A DNA stretch of 64,000 bases from Tillandsia leiboldiana (taxonomy: Eukaryota; Streptophyta; Magnoliopsida; Poales; Bromeliaceae), in the NCBI GenBank assembly GCA_029204045.2, contig CM055061.1, positions 39,766,977 through 39,830,976 of the forward strand. The letters run 5' to 3'. Both the position numbers and the translations under genes were made by a program. Below the pieces are notes generated by a model. The model searched no databases and was not told where the DNA came from. It saw only the letters and a program-made list of their open reading frames with translations. Position 1 is the first letter of the stretch; each line of letters opens with the position of its first letter. This document shows positions 1 to 11,934 of this stretch, one piece after another.

Positions 1-165
1 ATACGATGGCAAATCTCATGAAAAGAGTCAACGTATCAGCTTTCTCTCTCTCAAAATGCTACCACCCAAGAAAACCGAGAGAAATCATCAACAATAAGAA
101 AATATACAATTTACCTTGCAAGGATGGTTGACGAGTTGGCCAAAGAAAAAGAAAAAGAAAATAGT
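1..165 (-). pseudogene. Cop0 integrase core fragment
   Basis: The minus strand matches the Cop2 integrase segment around 56345-56500, including the VDDFSR-type stretch that begins the catalytic core in Cop1 and Cop2. Only the first part is in the window. A T/C-rich insertion at about 145-165 extends a pyrimidine run compared with Cop2. No open frame of useful length remains. Confidence 0.7.
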
Positions 166-222
166 CTACACAAACTATACAAGATTTAATCGTAGAACGA
201 TTAAGGACAAGGAGGGGTTTCA
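166..222 (-). other. Cop0 internal deletion junction with inverted repeat
   Basis: Here the end of gag (KVWVCKGE region) joins directly to the integrase core. The roughly 0.6 kb present in Cop1 at about 34320-34935 is missing. The junction carries a perfect inverted repeat at 186-204 (7-bp arms, 5-nt centre). The same junction with a similar repeat is in Cop2 at 56291-56311. Confidence 0.75.
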
Positions 223-2228
223 CCTTTGCATACCCAAACCTTTTGAGTTTTGGAGTATGTTGGTAAAGGTTGAGAGATTCTCCTTGAAGACGACGTCTTG
301 TATGATTGATCTTTTTCTTTTGTCATCGTCTTGTTTGAGGTGCTACCAATGTTCTTTTCTTTTGAAAAAATCCTTCCTTGAATTCCGGGAAGTGAGCTTA
401 TTGGTAGCAATTGCCAGATGTGGTTGATTTGTTCTTTGAAGCTCCAATCTCGCAATTTCTTTCGATGTGCCCTGCCAAAATTTACAACGAAAACATACCT
501 TTGAGCTTGACGATTCCGAAGAGGATGAGGTAGGTTTGTTGTCGTTGTTTGTCTTGAATTCCGATGTCGGAGGAGGAGATACCGACTGAGGCACAAAGAC
601 TGTCCCACTCGAACTTGGACTGTTTCCAGTTTGAGTGTACCCGAGGCCGAACCGATTTGTTTGACCAAGACCAAGGAGTTTATCCAACTTACTCCTTCCT
701 AAAGAAATTGCTGTAAGTCATCCTTGAGTTGGAGAATGGTCTCTGTCATTTCCCGTCTTTCCTGTCGGCCTCGCCATAGAGCTTCAAGAAGTAGTTTGCT
801 TTGTTCACCATATCTATATGTTCTTCTCGAGCTGCTCATTGACTCTTGAAGGAAACATTTGCTTTTATCAACTATCCCTTTCCACTTCAAGATCGGTCGA
901 CGAGAGAAGTTACCCTTTTTACTTCTTCTTCGAGATCCTGCAATCTCCCTCTCAACCCCTTGTTTTGCCTTAGCCGGTTTCTTTAAATCCTGTAAAGATC
1001 TGTGATAGGCTAGAGCAAACTCTTCACCTTCCGAATCATCCGATTCATTGTCCATTGCATTCTTTTCAACATGTGGGTTGGACAATGATTCAGACGTACT
1101 TGCCATAAAGCACATGAATGGTGAAGATGTGGGACGCCAGAGTGGAATGCCATGGAGCTCTTTTCTTCATCCTTGAAGACGACTCATTTGACGTTGAGTT
1201 GTCATCTCCCAAGTGACGACTTGCATCGCCTTCTTCTTTGCCGGATACTTGTTAGGACAACTCCGTTGCAATGTGGCCGTAGCCTCGACATTTGAAGCAT
1301 TGCAGTTGTCCTTCTGAACTTTTCTTATCCTTGAGAAGTTCTCCCTGCTTTCTTGATTGTGACTTGGAGTACCCCTTGCCTTTGTTCCACTTTCTGAAGG
1401 ATGGAGATTTGCTTGAATGTATCCCCTTCAGAAGTTGCGGCGACCAAATTTCCTTGTCAAGAGAGCGAGCTGCCTTCTCAAATTCCTCCATAGAAAGGTT
1501 CTCGTCATCGTCCGAGGCGGATGTATCCGCGTCTTCTTCCTTAGTTGTTTTCAACGCATAACCTGAAGACTTAGAAGTGGATGCTTTTCCAGAAGAATTG
1601 TTAGTATTAAAAGTCATTTCATAAGTTTGTAATGAACCAACTATTCTTCTACACGTATTTCGTCCGGGTGTTTAATAGTTTCAATGGCAGTAACCTTTGG
1701 GCGAAATCGTTCAGGAAGAGTTCTTAAGATTTTTCTTACAATCTTAAATTCTGGAATCTTCTCTCCCAGATTAGCACATGAGTTTACGATGTCTTGCAAT
1801 CGTGTATAGTAGTCCGTGAAAGATTCATTTTTCTGCCATCAAAATAGAGTCAAACTGCTCGTAAGCATCTGCAGTTTCTGAATCTTCACGAGGTTAGTTC
1901 CCATCATGTGTAACCTGGAGACATCCCAGATTCTTTCGCAGCTCACATGCCGAGACGCGAGAGAATTCAGTTTGAGATAAGGCATTAAAAATAGCATTAT
2001 TCCTTGCCATTGTAAGAAGATAACTCAAACTCTTCCTTGGTCCATTTCGACCTAGGTTTTAAGGTGTGAACAATCAGAGATAAGTTCAGTTGGATTAGTC
2101 ATCCTGATTCAATTGAATGCCACACCCTTTCGTCGATGGAAGTAAAAAGGCTTTCATCCGTACTTTCCAGTACGCATAATTTGTTCCATCAAAGAAAGGG
2201 GTCGATTGATGTTTCCACCTTCAACCAT
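223..2228 (-). pseudogene. Cop0 gag, degenerate
   Basis: The start ATG is at 2228 on the minus strand (MVEGG-type start shared with Cop1 and Cop2). The frame is broken many times. The longest open pieces are 1617-1252, 1115-699 and 674-201. The first CCHC knuckle (CFKCRGYGHI) is at about 1300-1262; a 1-base insertion just before its last Cys shifts the frame and ends the ORF. The second knuckle near 500-450 has lost its spacing. The acidic serine-rich block and the coiled-coil-like segment seen intact in Cop2 gag are recognisable. The product would have been the capsid/nucleocapsid polyprotein of the particle. Confidence 0.82.
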
Positions 2229-2248
2229 TGTTCACAAACCCTATTCCC

Positions 2249-2259
2249 GCTTGATACCA
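2249..2259 (-). other. Cop0 primer-binding site (initiator tRNA-Met type)
   Basis: TGGTATCAAGC on the minus strand, three bases from the LTR end, is one base short of the TGGTATCAGAGC used by Cop1 and Cop2. It would prime minus-strand DNA synthesis. Confidence 0.7.
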
Positions 2260-2262
2260 ACT

Positions 2263-3600
2263 TGTTGGGTCGTAGATAATACGGATCTAAATAGGGGAAG
2301 AAACACCTAGAGGGGGTGTGAATAGGTGTAAACGTATAAACACTCAAAAATCGTTGCGATAAAAAACCCAATGCGGAAATGAAAATAACTCAGCAAGATT
2401 TTTACGTGGAAAACTCCATCACCGGAGTAAAAAAACCACGGGACCGATAACACGGCAGTAAATCCACTAGAATTAAAAACACGACAAGGTGATTTACCGT
2501 ACACACTTACGACTCAACCTTTTCCATACGCTCCTAGAGGATCTTCTCCCGCTCGCTCCAGACGCTTCTCGAATCCACGATCTGCGCCCAACGCCGAATC
2601 CACGGCGTCCAACGTCGAATCCACGACGTCCGACCGAATCCACGGTCCTTCACCAATAGCACCCTTCGAATCCACGACGTGCCTCGCTCCGAATCCACGA
2701 GAGCGAATGAACCTTGAATCCACAAGGACACGCGAATCCACGCGCCGATTTTGGGGTAAATCGTTATTTTTGGGTGGTGATGATCCGCCGAATACTTAGA
2801 TCAAAGATAGATCGGAAATACCATCTAAGTATTCATTAGTTTGATTCAACTCAAGATGTGAGTATGGAAAACCTAGAATCAAACTAATCAATATAGATGA
2901 AGAAACATAGAGTATTCTCTAATGATTCCTTTCTTCTCTATATGTGGATCTATAGCCGTATAAGATGATATATGAAATGACGGCTATGTGGTTGACCCTA
3001 GAAAGAAAGACATAGGGTCTATTTATAGGTTAGAAAACCCTAGGAAGGAGATAAGAATCAAAAACCTGCCATTTCTGGAATTTTACGGACGGCGATCCGG
3101 ATCGTGATAACTGAGATCCGGATCGTCATAACGAAACAGCCAATTCCAGAAAAACGAAGGTTCGGATCCGGATCATGTGACTACGATCCGGATCGTCACT
3201 ACAGTTCACCAAACATCAACGTTCGGGATCCGGATTGCGAAGCAAGATCCGGATCGTTCAAGGTAGATGGTAAACTCAACGTTCGGGATCCGGATCAAGA
3301 GACTACGATCCGGATTGCGACGATGTATGAACGACCACCTTCGGGATCCGGATCGAACAGCCTGATCCGGATCCTGAACATGATCCCAAGTCCAGTTTTT
3401 GATTTTTTATGCAATGAAAGATTCTTCCAAGTGTTTCTACACTACAAGAAGTATTCGGATCACACAAATTCTTTAGTTAAACATACCTGATCCTTTTGAA
3501 TTCTTCTTTCTTGAGATTGAGTTAAACGATCCAACTTTCTTCACCTTCAATCTTCAAGACTTGAACTTTCACGAAACTACGCCAACTCAAATTCCGTACA
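2263..3600 (-). repeat. Cop0 5' LTR
   Basis: About 1.34 kb, TG...CA ends in element orientation, matched along its length by the LTRs at 28420-29718, 30956-32252, 51094-52390 and 52947-54237. It has the TATA box TATAAATA (minus, 3020-3027). Upstream of it at about 3100-3390 are repeated ATCCGGAT palindromes. The U5 side holds the GAATCCACG-rich stretch common to the family. Confidence 0.88.
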
Positions 3601-3677
3601 TCGGTACGCGGGAAATTCCGGGTGCACCGGCGGATCTGTAGACGGGCCTGGTTCTGGTTTACACCCGGGGCGTGACA
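3601..3677 (+). repeat. Fragment resembling the 3' end of a gypsy LTR
   Basis: This 77-bp piece ends in CCCGGGGCGTGACA, nearly the same terminus as the G1 LTRs (40189-40202 and 47299-47312). It abuts sequence homologous to 52481-52946 at 3678. The simplest reading is the end of a plus-strand Tekay-like LTR inserted in element H and then itself hit by Cop0. The rest would lie left of the window. Inference from a short match. Confidence 0.45.
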
Positions 3678-4966
3678 CTCCTACTCCTAGATAAATGAGA
3701 GCTGGAGTGGTGACCGAGCTTACGAGGATTACCGGACCCCTATCTCTTCGATGGTTCGGGTATTTATACACATTCCGAACTGATTATTAGGCACCAATTT
3801 GAATTATTGGCGCAAATTTGGGGTGGTTATCGGATAACCATCAACGACTTCCTTTTGAGCCGAAGGCCCTCAATCGGACAGTAGTCGTTTTCTCCGTCTA
3901 GGTTCATCTCCTCAATCATTGCGCCAATAACATAATTCTCAGTACTTTCTAAACACTAGACATTGCTTGCCCTTCTGGGTTACTCCCCCTAAATGTCGCA
4001 CCCGAAACATGATCTTTGCGCTTCCCTTTGTTGAACGTCGCTTGCGCTTCATGGTCTGTTACGAGATTCGCGACTGAATCTCGCCTTCATTCTTTTTTAA
4101 GATCTTCCCTTCTGTGGCTTCGAGCGGCTGAGGATTGACCTTGAATTCGCCCCTCCCGTCGCTTGACAGAGGTGGTCTGGTATCTTTCCTCGCTGAGAGA
4201 CGGTCTTGGATGAGACGTGCATTCCTGCTATTGACCTCTTCTCTTGTCGGCTGACTCCCCTATCGGCTGATGCCTCAGCCGCTAGCATCCCCACATCTTA
4301 TGCCTTCATGTGACTGAAATCGATCTGAATCGGAGCGTAGGCCCCTATCGGCTGACATGTCTCCCTGATGGCTAGTGGCTTCGTCCAATGGCGCGAGCCT
4401 CGAGTTGAACTATCACGCACCACCACAACCGGTCTGAAATAAGACGCGGGTCTTCCCTTCTTCGGCTTGATGAATCGAAGGTTGACTCTGACTCTGCCTG
4501 CTCCGCTATGACCGAGGAAGTCAGATCTCTTCCTTCACACCACAGTCGATATTAAACGATGTGATAATCTTTGCATCGGTTGCTTCTCTCATCGGCCGAC
4601 GTCTTCACCCGAAAACGCATCGCATGCTACAGGCCTCCGTAACCGAGGCTGGTCGTAAGTTCTTCCTAACTCAAAACCCCTGTCGGCTGACGTCTTTCAA
4701 CCGATGGTTGACGCCACGTGTCGCTTCCTCCTGTGGCAGAAATTCTAGTCTCAATAATGCCCATCGACAATCGCCTGATGTGCCGATCGGGCGATTGTCG
4801 AAACTTAGTCTGTACAAACCCGGCCCACTACCAATAATAACTCGTTGGGCTCACACCACAGCCCAAAATGCTTAAGCCCAGTAATTATTACTAGTGTCCA
4901 TGTCTCATATAAAATTCAATCACAATTCCATCCACATCCGATGTGGGACTATTGGGGGGCGTCACA
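3678..4966 (-). repeat. Element H: left LTR-like segment
   Basis: Positions 3678-4146 match 52481-52946 in the same orientation, the only two copies in the window, as expected for the two LTRs of one old element. On the minus strand a TATA box (TGTATAAATA, 3761-3770; also 52561-52570) is the likely promoter. The stretch 4230-4700 has many degenerate CGGCTGA/TCGGCCGA motifs. The right boundary at 4966 is a guess from a TGTGACGCC-type minus-strand LTR start. No ORF looks coding. The lineage is uncertain, perhaps Tat-like. Confidence 0.5.
4907..4949 (-). promoter_or_regulatory. USE plus TATA, snRNA-type promoter motif in element H
   Basis: On the minus strand GTCCCACATCG (4939-4949) is a perfect match to the plant snRNA upstream sequence element RTCCCACATCG. 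A TATA-like TTTTATAT follows at 4914-4907, with 24 nt between them. In plant snRNA genes the short spacing is the RNA polymerase III type and the longer one, about 10 bp more, the polymerase II type. No snRNA sequence follows, so this is a motif within a repeat, not an snRNA gene. Confidence 0.5.
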
Positions 4967-5274
4967 TAGTCAATTTCCAGCACAGATGTCGATACTTGCG
5001 ATCTTCCCGTATTTTGGCGGGATATTTGCTCCACGCCTGAGGGATTTGCGGATGCGGGCTGATCTTACTTGATTCTTGGCAAAATCTTTTCTTCGTCATT
5101 TCTAATTTAATGCTGCAATTTTTCGAGGGATGACTGTCATTAAGTCACTTCTCCTCATTGGCCTATAAGTAGGGTTGCTATTTGCAGCTTTCTTCATATC
5201 TTTCTCTTCCCTCATGACGATTACTGTGCTGCTGCTACAACGGTACTCTGGTCGTAGTTTTTTCTCCCTTAAGG
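4967..5274. other. Element H segment up to the G0 insertion
   Basis: No coding potential is seen. A plus-strand TATA-like CTATAAGTAG lies at about 5163-5172. The last five bases TAAGG (5270-5274) are the left TSD of G0; the flank resumes at 15095 with the second TAAGG. Confidence 0.5.
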
Positions 5275-5388
5275 TGTCACGCCCCGGGGGTTCATTAAGC
5301 GGAAGACAGCCACTGAAAAGAGTTGAATTTGCATATATATTTGTTTTTTTATTTTGAAAACCGATCTCCCCGGTGCGTGCCGAGACCC

Positions 5389-5445
5389 GCCGCATATACA
5401 AATTCGCTATGCAAACGGGCAGAGTCTCCTTTGTATATGCACGGC
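5389..5445 (-). other. Conserved 57-nt hairpin in U5 of the G0 3' LTR
   Basis: In element orientation GCCG-TG-CATATACAAA pairs with TTTGTATATG-CGGC, a 14-bp stem with a TG bulge. The conserved loop contains GGAGACTCTG and CCGTTTGCA. Homologous 57-nt segments are at 12050-12106, 40045-40101 and 47155-47211; in G1 two A-T pairs become G-C pairs. Confidence 0.75.
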
Positions 5446-6029
5446 GTCCTGACTACAATAACCATACCATCATCACTTTAACCACACTAATTCAACAGTC
5501 GAGTACATACAAACCATTTTTCTATAAGTAATAAAAAGGCCGACTAACTTTGAAAGGATAAATACACAGGTTTTAAAAACGGTGCCCACACGACACCCAT
5601 ATTTTCCAAAACTGTTTTCGCAATACCTTTTCAGTAGTTTGAAAAACGGCCAAATAAGAGATAATAAAGCAAACATTCATCCACAAAGGTATGAAAAACA
5701 TTCCAGCATCCACATCGACCCCACAGGTGTATCGAAATCCACATATCAAGCTACTAATAGGTAATGAAATGCGCAGAAAAGAAATAAACACAGTCTATGC
5801 CTCGAAGGACCAAAAGTACTCCTGCCGCGGCCTCACCGTCGCCCTAGCTCTCACACCTGACGGAATCTGTCGCAGAGTGGGAAGTCAGCGACATATGATA
5901 TAAAGTATGAAAAGCATGAAGGGCTATAACTAAAGCAAACCGTAAGAAAAACTAGAGCAACCGCCCTCCTCATCTTGCAATCCACGATAACCTCCCTCCC
6001 CTGCATAACCTAACCCGGGCACCTGCCAC

Positions 6030-6195
6030 GGCAACCAGACCGAGCACCTGCCTCGGCGAACCAGACCGAGCACCTACCTCGGTAAATCAGACTGACCACC
6101 TACCTCAGTAAACCAGACCGAGCACCTACCTCGGTAAACCAGACCGAGCACCTACCTCGGTAAACCACACCGAGCACCTACCTCGGCGGGTCGCA
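6030..6195. repeat. 26-bp tandem repeat in G0 3' LTR
   Basis: About six copies of a 26-bp unit containing CCGAGCACCTACCTCGGTAA. Each unit holds a short inverted repeat (CCGAG...CTCGG). Equivalent to 12690-12850 in the other LTR. Confidence 0.85.
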
Positions 6196-6995
6196 CCGCT
6201 CGCACCTTGCCGCCTCTAACCCCCCACCTACGGGGGCCCCCACTACGTCGCCTTGTGGGGTACACGGGTCAACGTACCACTTTTTCGGAAAAAGCACACC
6301 CTCGCGGTGTCCAAACCGCCGGTGTGGGTGTTGCAGCCTCGAGCATCGTAACCATGTACACAAACACAATATAGGGCACCGCGACACTCAGTCGCCATAA
6401 TATCGATGACAATAAAACATAAGCAAATACGGGGGTTAGCAATATTTTAACACGTCAAACCTTTGCTCTTACCAATTACCCAGGTTTCCCAACTCAAGAA
6501 CTGTCGAAAGAGGAACCCACCTTCCGACTTCCGACTGGTCGCATCGATCACCGTCCTCATCGCTAGTATGCCCCAAACAATCCTACTGTTGTTCGGAGAG
6601 GGCGAATTGCCCGTCCAATCTCCAACCGCGACGTTCATTAATCCGGAGGTCCACGTTACCCCCCCCCACCCCTTAAAATGATAAACATAACAATAACGAG
6701 AATATGCACAAAGAGGTTCTAAGGGGTACCCACCTCAAACACAAAGAAGAAGATGTGCGGAAGCTCCAACTAAAACTCCTCAACCTTGTGCCCGAACAAA
6801 ACTACATTAAGAAACGTTGTTAAAAACAACGTCGTGGTCAAAAACACTCAAAAACGAAGCAAAACGGGCAAAAAACGGAGCTACCGGACTCTTAGGCTGG
6901 GGGCTGGTGCACGGGTCCAGGCGTGGACCGGGCTCACGGCGACAAAGCAGCGGCGGCGCAGACCAGGCGCATACTATGCGATAGACCGCAGCGTC

Positions 6996-7290
6996 CTGGG
7001 CCGGGCCGCGCACGAGCTGCAGGCGCGCACCGGGTTCACGCCCGCAGAGCGCGGTGGCGCGCACCGGGTGCACGCCCAGTGCGTGCACCACGCTGCTGGG
7101 GCCGGGCCACGCACGAGCTGCAGGCGCGCACCGGGTTCACGCCAACAGAGCACGGTGGCGCGCACCGGTGCACGCCCAGTGCGTGCACCACGCTGCTGGG
7201 CCGGGCCGCGCACGAGCTGCAGGCGCGCACCGGGTTCACGAATCCAGGCCGCCGTTTCCTGCGCCGGGTGCACGCCGGTCCCTTGGACCG
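6996..7290. repeat. ~100-bp GC-rich tandem repeat, G0 3' LTR
   Basis: The unit start CGCACGAGCTGCAGG occurs at 7009, 7110 and 7209, a spacing of 101 and 99 bp. It is CpG-rich and open in several frames on both strands; those ORFs (for example 6786-7322) are artefacts of composition. Confidence 0.85.
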
Positions 7291-8439
7291 CGCGGGTTGA
7301 GGCCGTACGGGATGAACAGTAATCTCCGAAAAAGTGTTTTCTTCTCCGTTTTTGCCCTCCGCGACTTCGGTGATGACCCCGCGAACATGATAGCGGCGGC
7401 CGCGGCCTCCCGTCTAATCCGACGGCAGCGGCGGCCTCCCGTTTAAGACAAAGTCACACTACGCGACCTCAGAACCACCAACACCCAAAACCTTCGATCC
7501 CTCAGAAATTGCAAAAAGGAAAACAACAAGAGGGGTTTCCCCCGATCGCTTACCGTGATCCTACAAGGAAGGAGAAGGTGGATCGTCCCTCTCGTCACCA
7601 ACGTGATGCTCCACGAGAGATGGATTCCCCCCTTTCTTTCTTCTCCTTTTTCTCTCGCTCCCCTATTTCGGATTTTCAAATTTCGAAAATCCCCCCTCCG
7701 TTCAAGTTCTCAAAACAAAAAAAGAAAAGGTTACTACTAAAAGGGTGCTATATATATAAAAACATCCACCCTACCCTAGGCCAAGATCTGACTCAGACTT
7801 CCTCGAAAATCATGCAAATTACACTGCACGAATCTCGGTGCAGTTTACGGTCACCGGGAGCTTCAAACCCCCATTCCGGGAGATCCGTAGGTCCGATTTC
7901 ATATCCGATCGCACCGCCGTTCACCGTTTTGCGAGCTCTAGCACCTGAAAATACTCGCAAAACCCGACAATCAGCCCAGAAATTCTCGAACTCTCAACCC
8001 CGCTAACAACTGAAAAGATTCAATTAGAACCAAAACGGAAAACAGAAAGGTCGAGGTATTACAATATAAATAAAATAAACAAATAACATAAATAAGATAA
8101 AAAAAAATCTGATCGTAGACAGATCCCGTCTGATCGCCTCGAAAAGCCTGCCGGCCACTTAGCACGGATTCCGATGCACCACTCAAAGGCAAACGCTTTG
8201 ACCCCCATTCCGGGATATCCGTAAATCAGAATCCGAATCCGATCGCTTTGTCGTTCTCCGTTTTCCGAGCTCAATCGCAGAAAAATACTCGCGGTCCAGG
8301 CCGGTCCATTGCAGAAAACACAGTGAAAAGTTTTCCTAACAATCCTGTCATAAGAAGAAGGTATTCAAATGCATTGGAACTCCAGGACACTACATCACTC
8401 ACCACTTAAAAGAAGTTTCGTCCTCGAAACTTAAAATCG

Positions 8440-10250
8440 CCCCTCGCTAAACAAGTTGGGGCGCTCCTTCTCGTTTCAACTCTAATTCCCACATTGCTTC
8501 GCGTTCCTCATGGTTGCTCCAAGGTTTCAAAAGGTTTCACGTATCGCGGGTTCAACTTGCCTCTCAACCCGAACCGTTTAATCCCCCTTGGATGGTAAAA
8601 CCCAGAGCAATACGTGCTCCCCCGCCTGAAACACCAGGTCACGTCGTCTCTGGTCGGCATAGCTCTTCTGTCGACCCTGGGCGGTTAACAACCGTTTCAA
8701 GATAAGGCACACCTTTTCCTCGGTCTCCTCCTCTAAGTCAGGACCCAAGAACTTTCGCTCTCCCAAGTCATCCCAACAGATAGGAGACCGTCAACGACGC
8801 CCGTACAGGGCTTCATACGGCGCCATTTGGGCGGAAGCTTAGTGACTAATGTTTTAGGCAAAATCCACGAGAGATAGATAACGTGACCATCCATCAGCCA
8901 AAGCAAGTACGCAGGCTTGGAGTATCTCTTCGAGAATCTGGATCTCGCTCGGATTGTCCGTCGGTCTGGGGGCGAGACGCCGTGCTGAAGTGTAGTTTAG
9001 TCCCTAGAGCCCCCAGTAGACTCTGCCAAGAGTTCGACACAAACCGAGTGTCACTACTAGAAGTAATAGATGTCGGCACCCCATACAATCTCACGACCTC
9101 GTTGATGCAGGCCTGCGCCAAACGGGCTCTAGTCCACGTCGTATGGATGGGTAGGAAAGGAGTCGACTTCGTTAATCGATCTATTGTGACTCAAACCGCA
9201 TCGTGTCCTTGACGCGATGCGGAAAACCCGTGACGAATTCCATGGTGGTTCGCTCCCATTTCCACTCTGGTACAGGTAGAGATTGTAGTTTCCCCGCCGG
9301 GCGCTGCTGTTCAGCCTTTACTTGTTAACAATCAAACAGCGAGCAGCGAACTGTGTTACATCCCCTTTCAGTTTAGTCCACCCAAAAATTCTGCCTGAGG
9401 TCCTTGTACATCTTCGTGTCACCAGAATGCGCCGCATAGGGAGTGCAGAGCGCCTCTGGCAGTATCTCTTCCTTTAATTCTGGCAGCTCGGGCACACAAA
9501 TCCGCCCTCGAAAAACGTATTGCGCCGTCTGCACTCGCTGAAAAGTCGCTCGTGTGGTCCGGGGAGATCTTGTCTCGAACAAGCTGTAACTGTGCGCATG
9601 TCTTCTGACCTTCTAGGATTTTCTCTAATAGGGTAGGCTTGACCATCAAGGACAAAAGTCGTGCGACCGTACCTGTCCTGCTGAGTGCTCATGCTCATCG
9701 GTTCCTCCTCGATTTGACCCTTCCTGCTCAAAGCATCAGCTACTACATTTTCTTTTCCGAGGTGATACTGACTACTCAAGTCGTAGTCCTTTAGCAACTC
9801 TAACCAACACCTCTGCCGCAAAATCAATTCCTTCTATGTGAGCAAAAACTTAAGGCTTTGGCGATCCGAAAGCATACTACAATGAACTCCAAAAAGGTAA
9901 TGCCTCCACAGCATTAAAACGAAAATGACTGCTGCCAGTTCCTGATTGTGTGTTGGGTGGTTTCGCTCATATTCTTTGAGTTGCCTTGAAGCGTAGACAA
10001 TGACTCTTCCCTGTTGCATCAGTACGCCTCCAAGACTGATCCATGATGCATCACAGTAAGCCTCATAATCCTCTCCGAGTGTCGGTCGTGCAAGCGCAGG
10101 TGCCCGTGTTAGCCTATCTTTAAGTTCCTCGTCACTACGCCACCGGTCCGCGGACCACCTCTGATGGCGCTGAGCAGTCAGCAATAAAAGTCTCGCGATG
10201 CGTCGAGGTACCCCGGTCATACCGCCAAACCCGTACCGATGAGCCCTTAA
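8440..10250 (-). pseudogene. G0 pol remnant: RNase H, integrase, C-terminal tail
   Basis: Read from 10250 down to 8440. At 10220-9834 is the RT connection and RNase H with [21 protein letters not shown] and YASRQLKEYERN. At 9827-9474 is the end of RNase H ([19 protein letters not shown]) and the region before integrase. At 9121-8894 is the integrase core (EVVRLYGVP, SITSSSDTRF, HPQTDG-like RPQTDGQSER). At 8766-8578 is the post-core region (KFLGPDLEEETEE). Frameshifts and stops separate every piece. At about 8416-8440 is the FRGR-type GTTTCGAGGACGAAAC box near the end of Tekay pol. Fingers and palm of RT are not found. Confidence 0.85.
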
Positions 10251-11914
10251 ATGTCCAAAACAACTAACCCAACGACAAACGAAAAACCCACTAACGCCCT
10301 CTCAAGGCTCTAAGGGGTGCCAACAAAACAGGCTGGGTCACTAACTACAAGAAAATCTCCCCTGAAAAAAATGAACTCACCCGTCACCAACACGGACCGC
10401 TTCCACCCATCACCAACACGGGCCACTTCCACCCGTCACCAACACGGGCCACAAGCTCGGAGCATAACCACCATCCCGGATTACCTGCTTCGACTATCTG
10501 TCCTACCGAGGCGACGGTCAAAACTAAAGTTAGGTTTCAGCTCTAAAACCTATCACAAGGTCTACCCCACAGAAAGGGCTGCGTATAGGGCATCCTAGCC
10601 GAAAGTGACCAATGCCAGAGCTCCAAGTAGTCGACAGATCCCCTTGACCCACACCTGCCCCAATTGATCAACGACCCAAAACGCTCCCAACAAGCCTCAA
10701 GACTATGCCTTGGTCATGGGAAGCTGGCGACAAAACCCACAAGATATGGTCCTACCTCCGTCCTGGCACCGATGGGGTGCGACACTCTGATTAACCACTA
10801 ACGCTCGGTCCCAATCCGTTGCCCCTCTAAGCACCGGGCATCGAATCGAGCGGTAAACCTCCAGACCAAACAGTGACACCCCCACTAGGGAACTTCTAAG
10901 CTCAAAGCCCACTAAAATAAAGGCCTCCAGGTACAATAAACTACCCATCCGAAACCTATCGGGTCGGAAAAAGAAAGACATGCGACGAATACAGCGAGAA
11001 AACCTTGTCATAGAGTTGCCTAGGTTTACCAAGCGCACTCGAGGGATCACGCGCCAACCCACCAGCAAGGCAACCTAACCAACCCTCTTGTGCAAAACAC
11101 AGAAACCCGATCCAGAGCTACACCACCACAACCCCCAATAAAAAGTCGCCACTTACGCACCCTTGTGCGAAGCGAGACACGGCCTCTCTAACCGAAATCG
11201 AGCCCCAAACGAACAAGATTTACTAGCCCCGGTGGTCTCCCTTTTTAACCCAAAGGAGCACCCCGAGACCCCATCACGATGATTTCTATAACCATCGTCG
11301 TGACCACAGTAAAAAGCTGAACTATGGGTAACAACCGTAGGGGATAGATCCTCATCCCCACCCATACCTTGCCCATGGTGCAAAAAGAATCGGCCGACTA
11401 TCTGCTGTAATCTGCTGTAACCTAACACCAGAAGACCTAAAAGGTACCAATTTAGACAAGGGGCTACCCGGTTGCCCACGACCGACAACCCAGCAGGCAC
11501 CCTAACAACCATCTGCGGATTTCACTGCCACTAGTCACCGATGCTACCGACGACCAGGACGTCGGCAGAGGAAGGGGTTCGGAAAAGAAAAGACGACACA
11601 ACGATCTGATGTGCTAACAGCCGCACCCGGTGCATGAGCACCGTCAGCAGTCCCACCGTGTCCTATGCCGGTTGCTTAATCCATTGATTCCCAACAACCT
11701 CCACGAACCCGGTGGCAGCCGGCCTCGACCCCAACCTTCAAAACAACCCGACTACGTTAGCACAACACCCGAGCTAAACCGATAAACAAAACATAACAAA
11801 CCCGCACTCTCGTATCTCTACGCACCTATACCCTGATCATTTCATTGGTTAGTAGCCAGTGGTAATGTACTTCTGTGGATGTTGGACAACGACTACTGTG
11901 GTTAAAGTTGTTTT
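10251..11914 (-). other. G0 internal region where gag/protease should be; unrecognisable
   Basis: Open stretches at 11068-10703 and 11512-11153 (minus) show no CCHC knuckle, protease motif or similarity to G1 gag. A short CACCAACACGGGCCACTTCCACC-like tandem sits at 10380-10450. Either gag has decayed beyond recognition or this is replaced sequence. Confidence 0.5.
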
Positions 11915-11926
11915 GCTCTGATACTA
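11915..11926 (-). other. G0 primer-binding site (initiator tRNA-Met type)
   Basis: TAGTATCAGAGC on the minus strand, 8 bases from the 5' LTR end. It differs by one base from TGGTATCAGAGC. The spacer GATTAAGA is identical to that in G1. Confidence 0.8.
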
Positions 11927-11934
11927 TCTTAATC

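Larger units (their letters stand above)
1..3600 (-). mobile_element. Cop0: 5' part of a SIRE/Maximus-like Ty1/copia element
   Basis: Read on the minus strand this is an LTR (3600 to 2263), a primer-binding site, a long degenerate gag and the start of the integrase core, cut by the window edge. It is clearly related to Cop1 and Cop2: the gag N-terminus, CCHC region, serine/threonine-rich tail and integrase segment can be matched piece by piece. Frameshifts and stops show that it is dead. It lacks protease and the integrase zinc-binding region through the same deletion seen in Cop2. Its other LTR and TSD lie outside the window; 3601-3605 (TCGGT) is the expected TSD on this side. Family placement is inferred from the Cop1 env-like gene. 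Confidence 0.88.
5275..8394 (-). repeat. G0 3' LTR (3120 bp)
   Basis: Begins (minus strand) TGTAGTGTCC and ends CCCCGGGGCGTGACA. A TATATATA stretch on the minus strand near 7749-7760 marks the probable promoter, so most of the LTR is transcribed leader. The leader holds a GC-rich ~100-bp tandem repeat (6996-7290), a conserved small hairpin CTTTTTCGGAAAAAG (6280-6294), a 26-bp tandem repeat (about 6030-6195) and the 57-nt hairpin (5389-5445). Confidence 0.9.

Noticed and set aside
3104..3490. 128-codon ORF rich in DPD
   Set aside because: Reads through the GATCCGGATC palindromes of the Cop0 LTR on the wrong strand; the same peptide type appears at 51281 and 53166 for the same reason.
4907..4949. 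A U-snRNA or 7SL RNA gene
   Set aside because: Promoter motifs only; no snRNA or 7SL sequence follows and a T run comes within about 20 nt of the expected start.
10317..10598. 93-codon ORF with Thr/Pro repeats
   Set aside because: Short tandem repeat in the degenerate G0 interior, opposite to the direction of the element.
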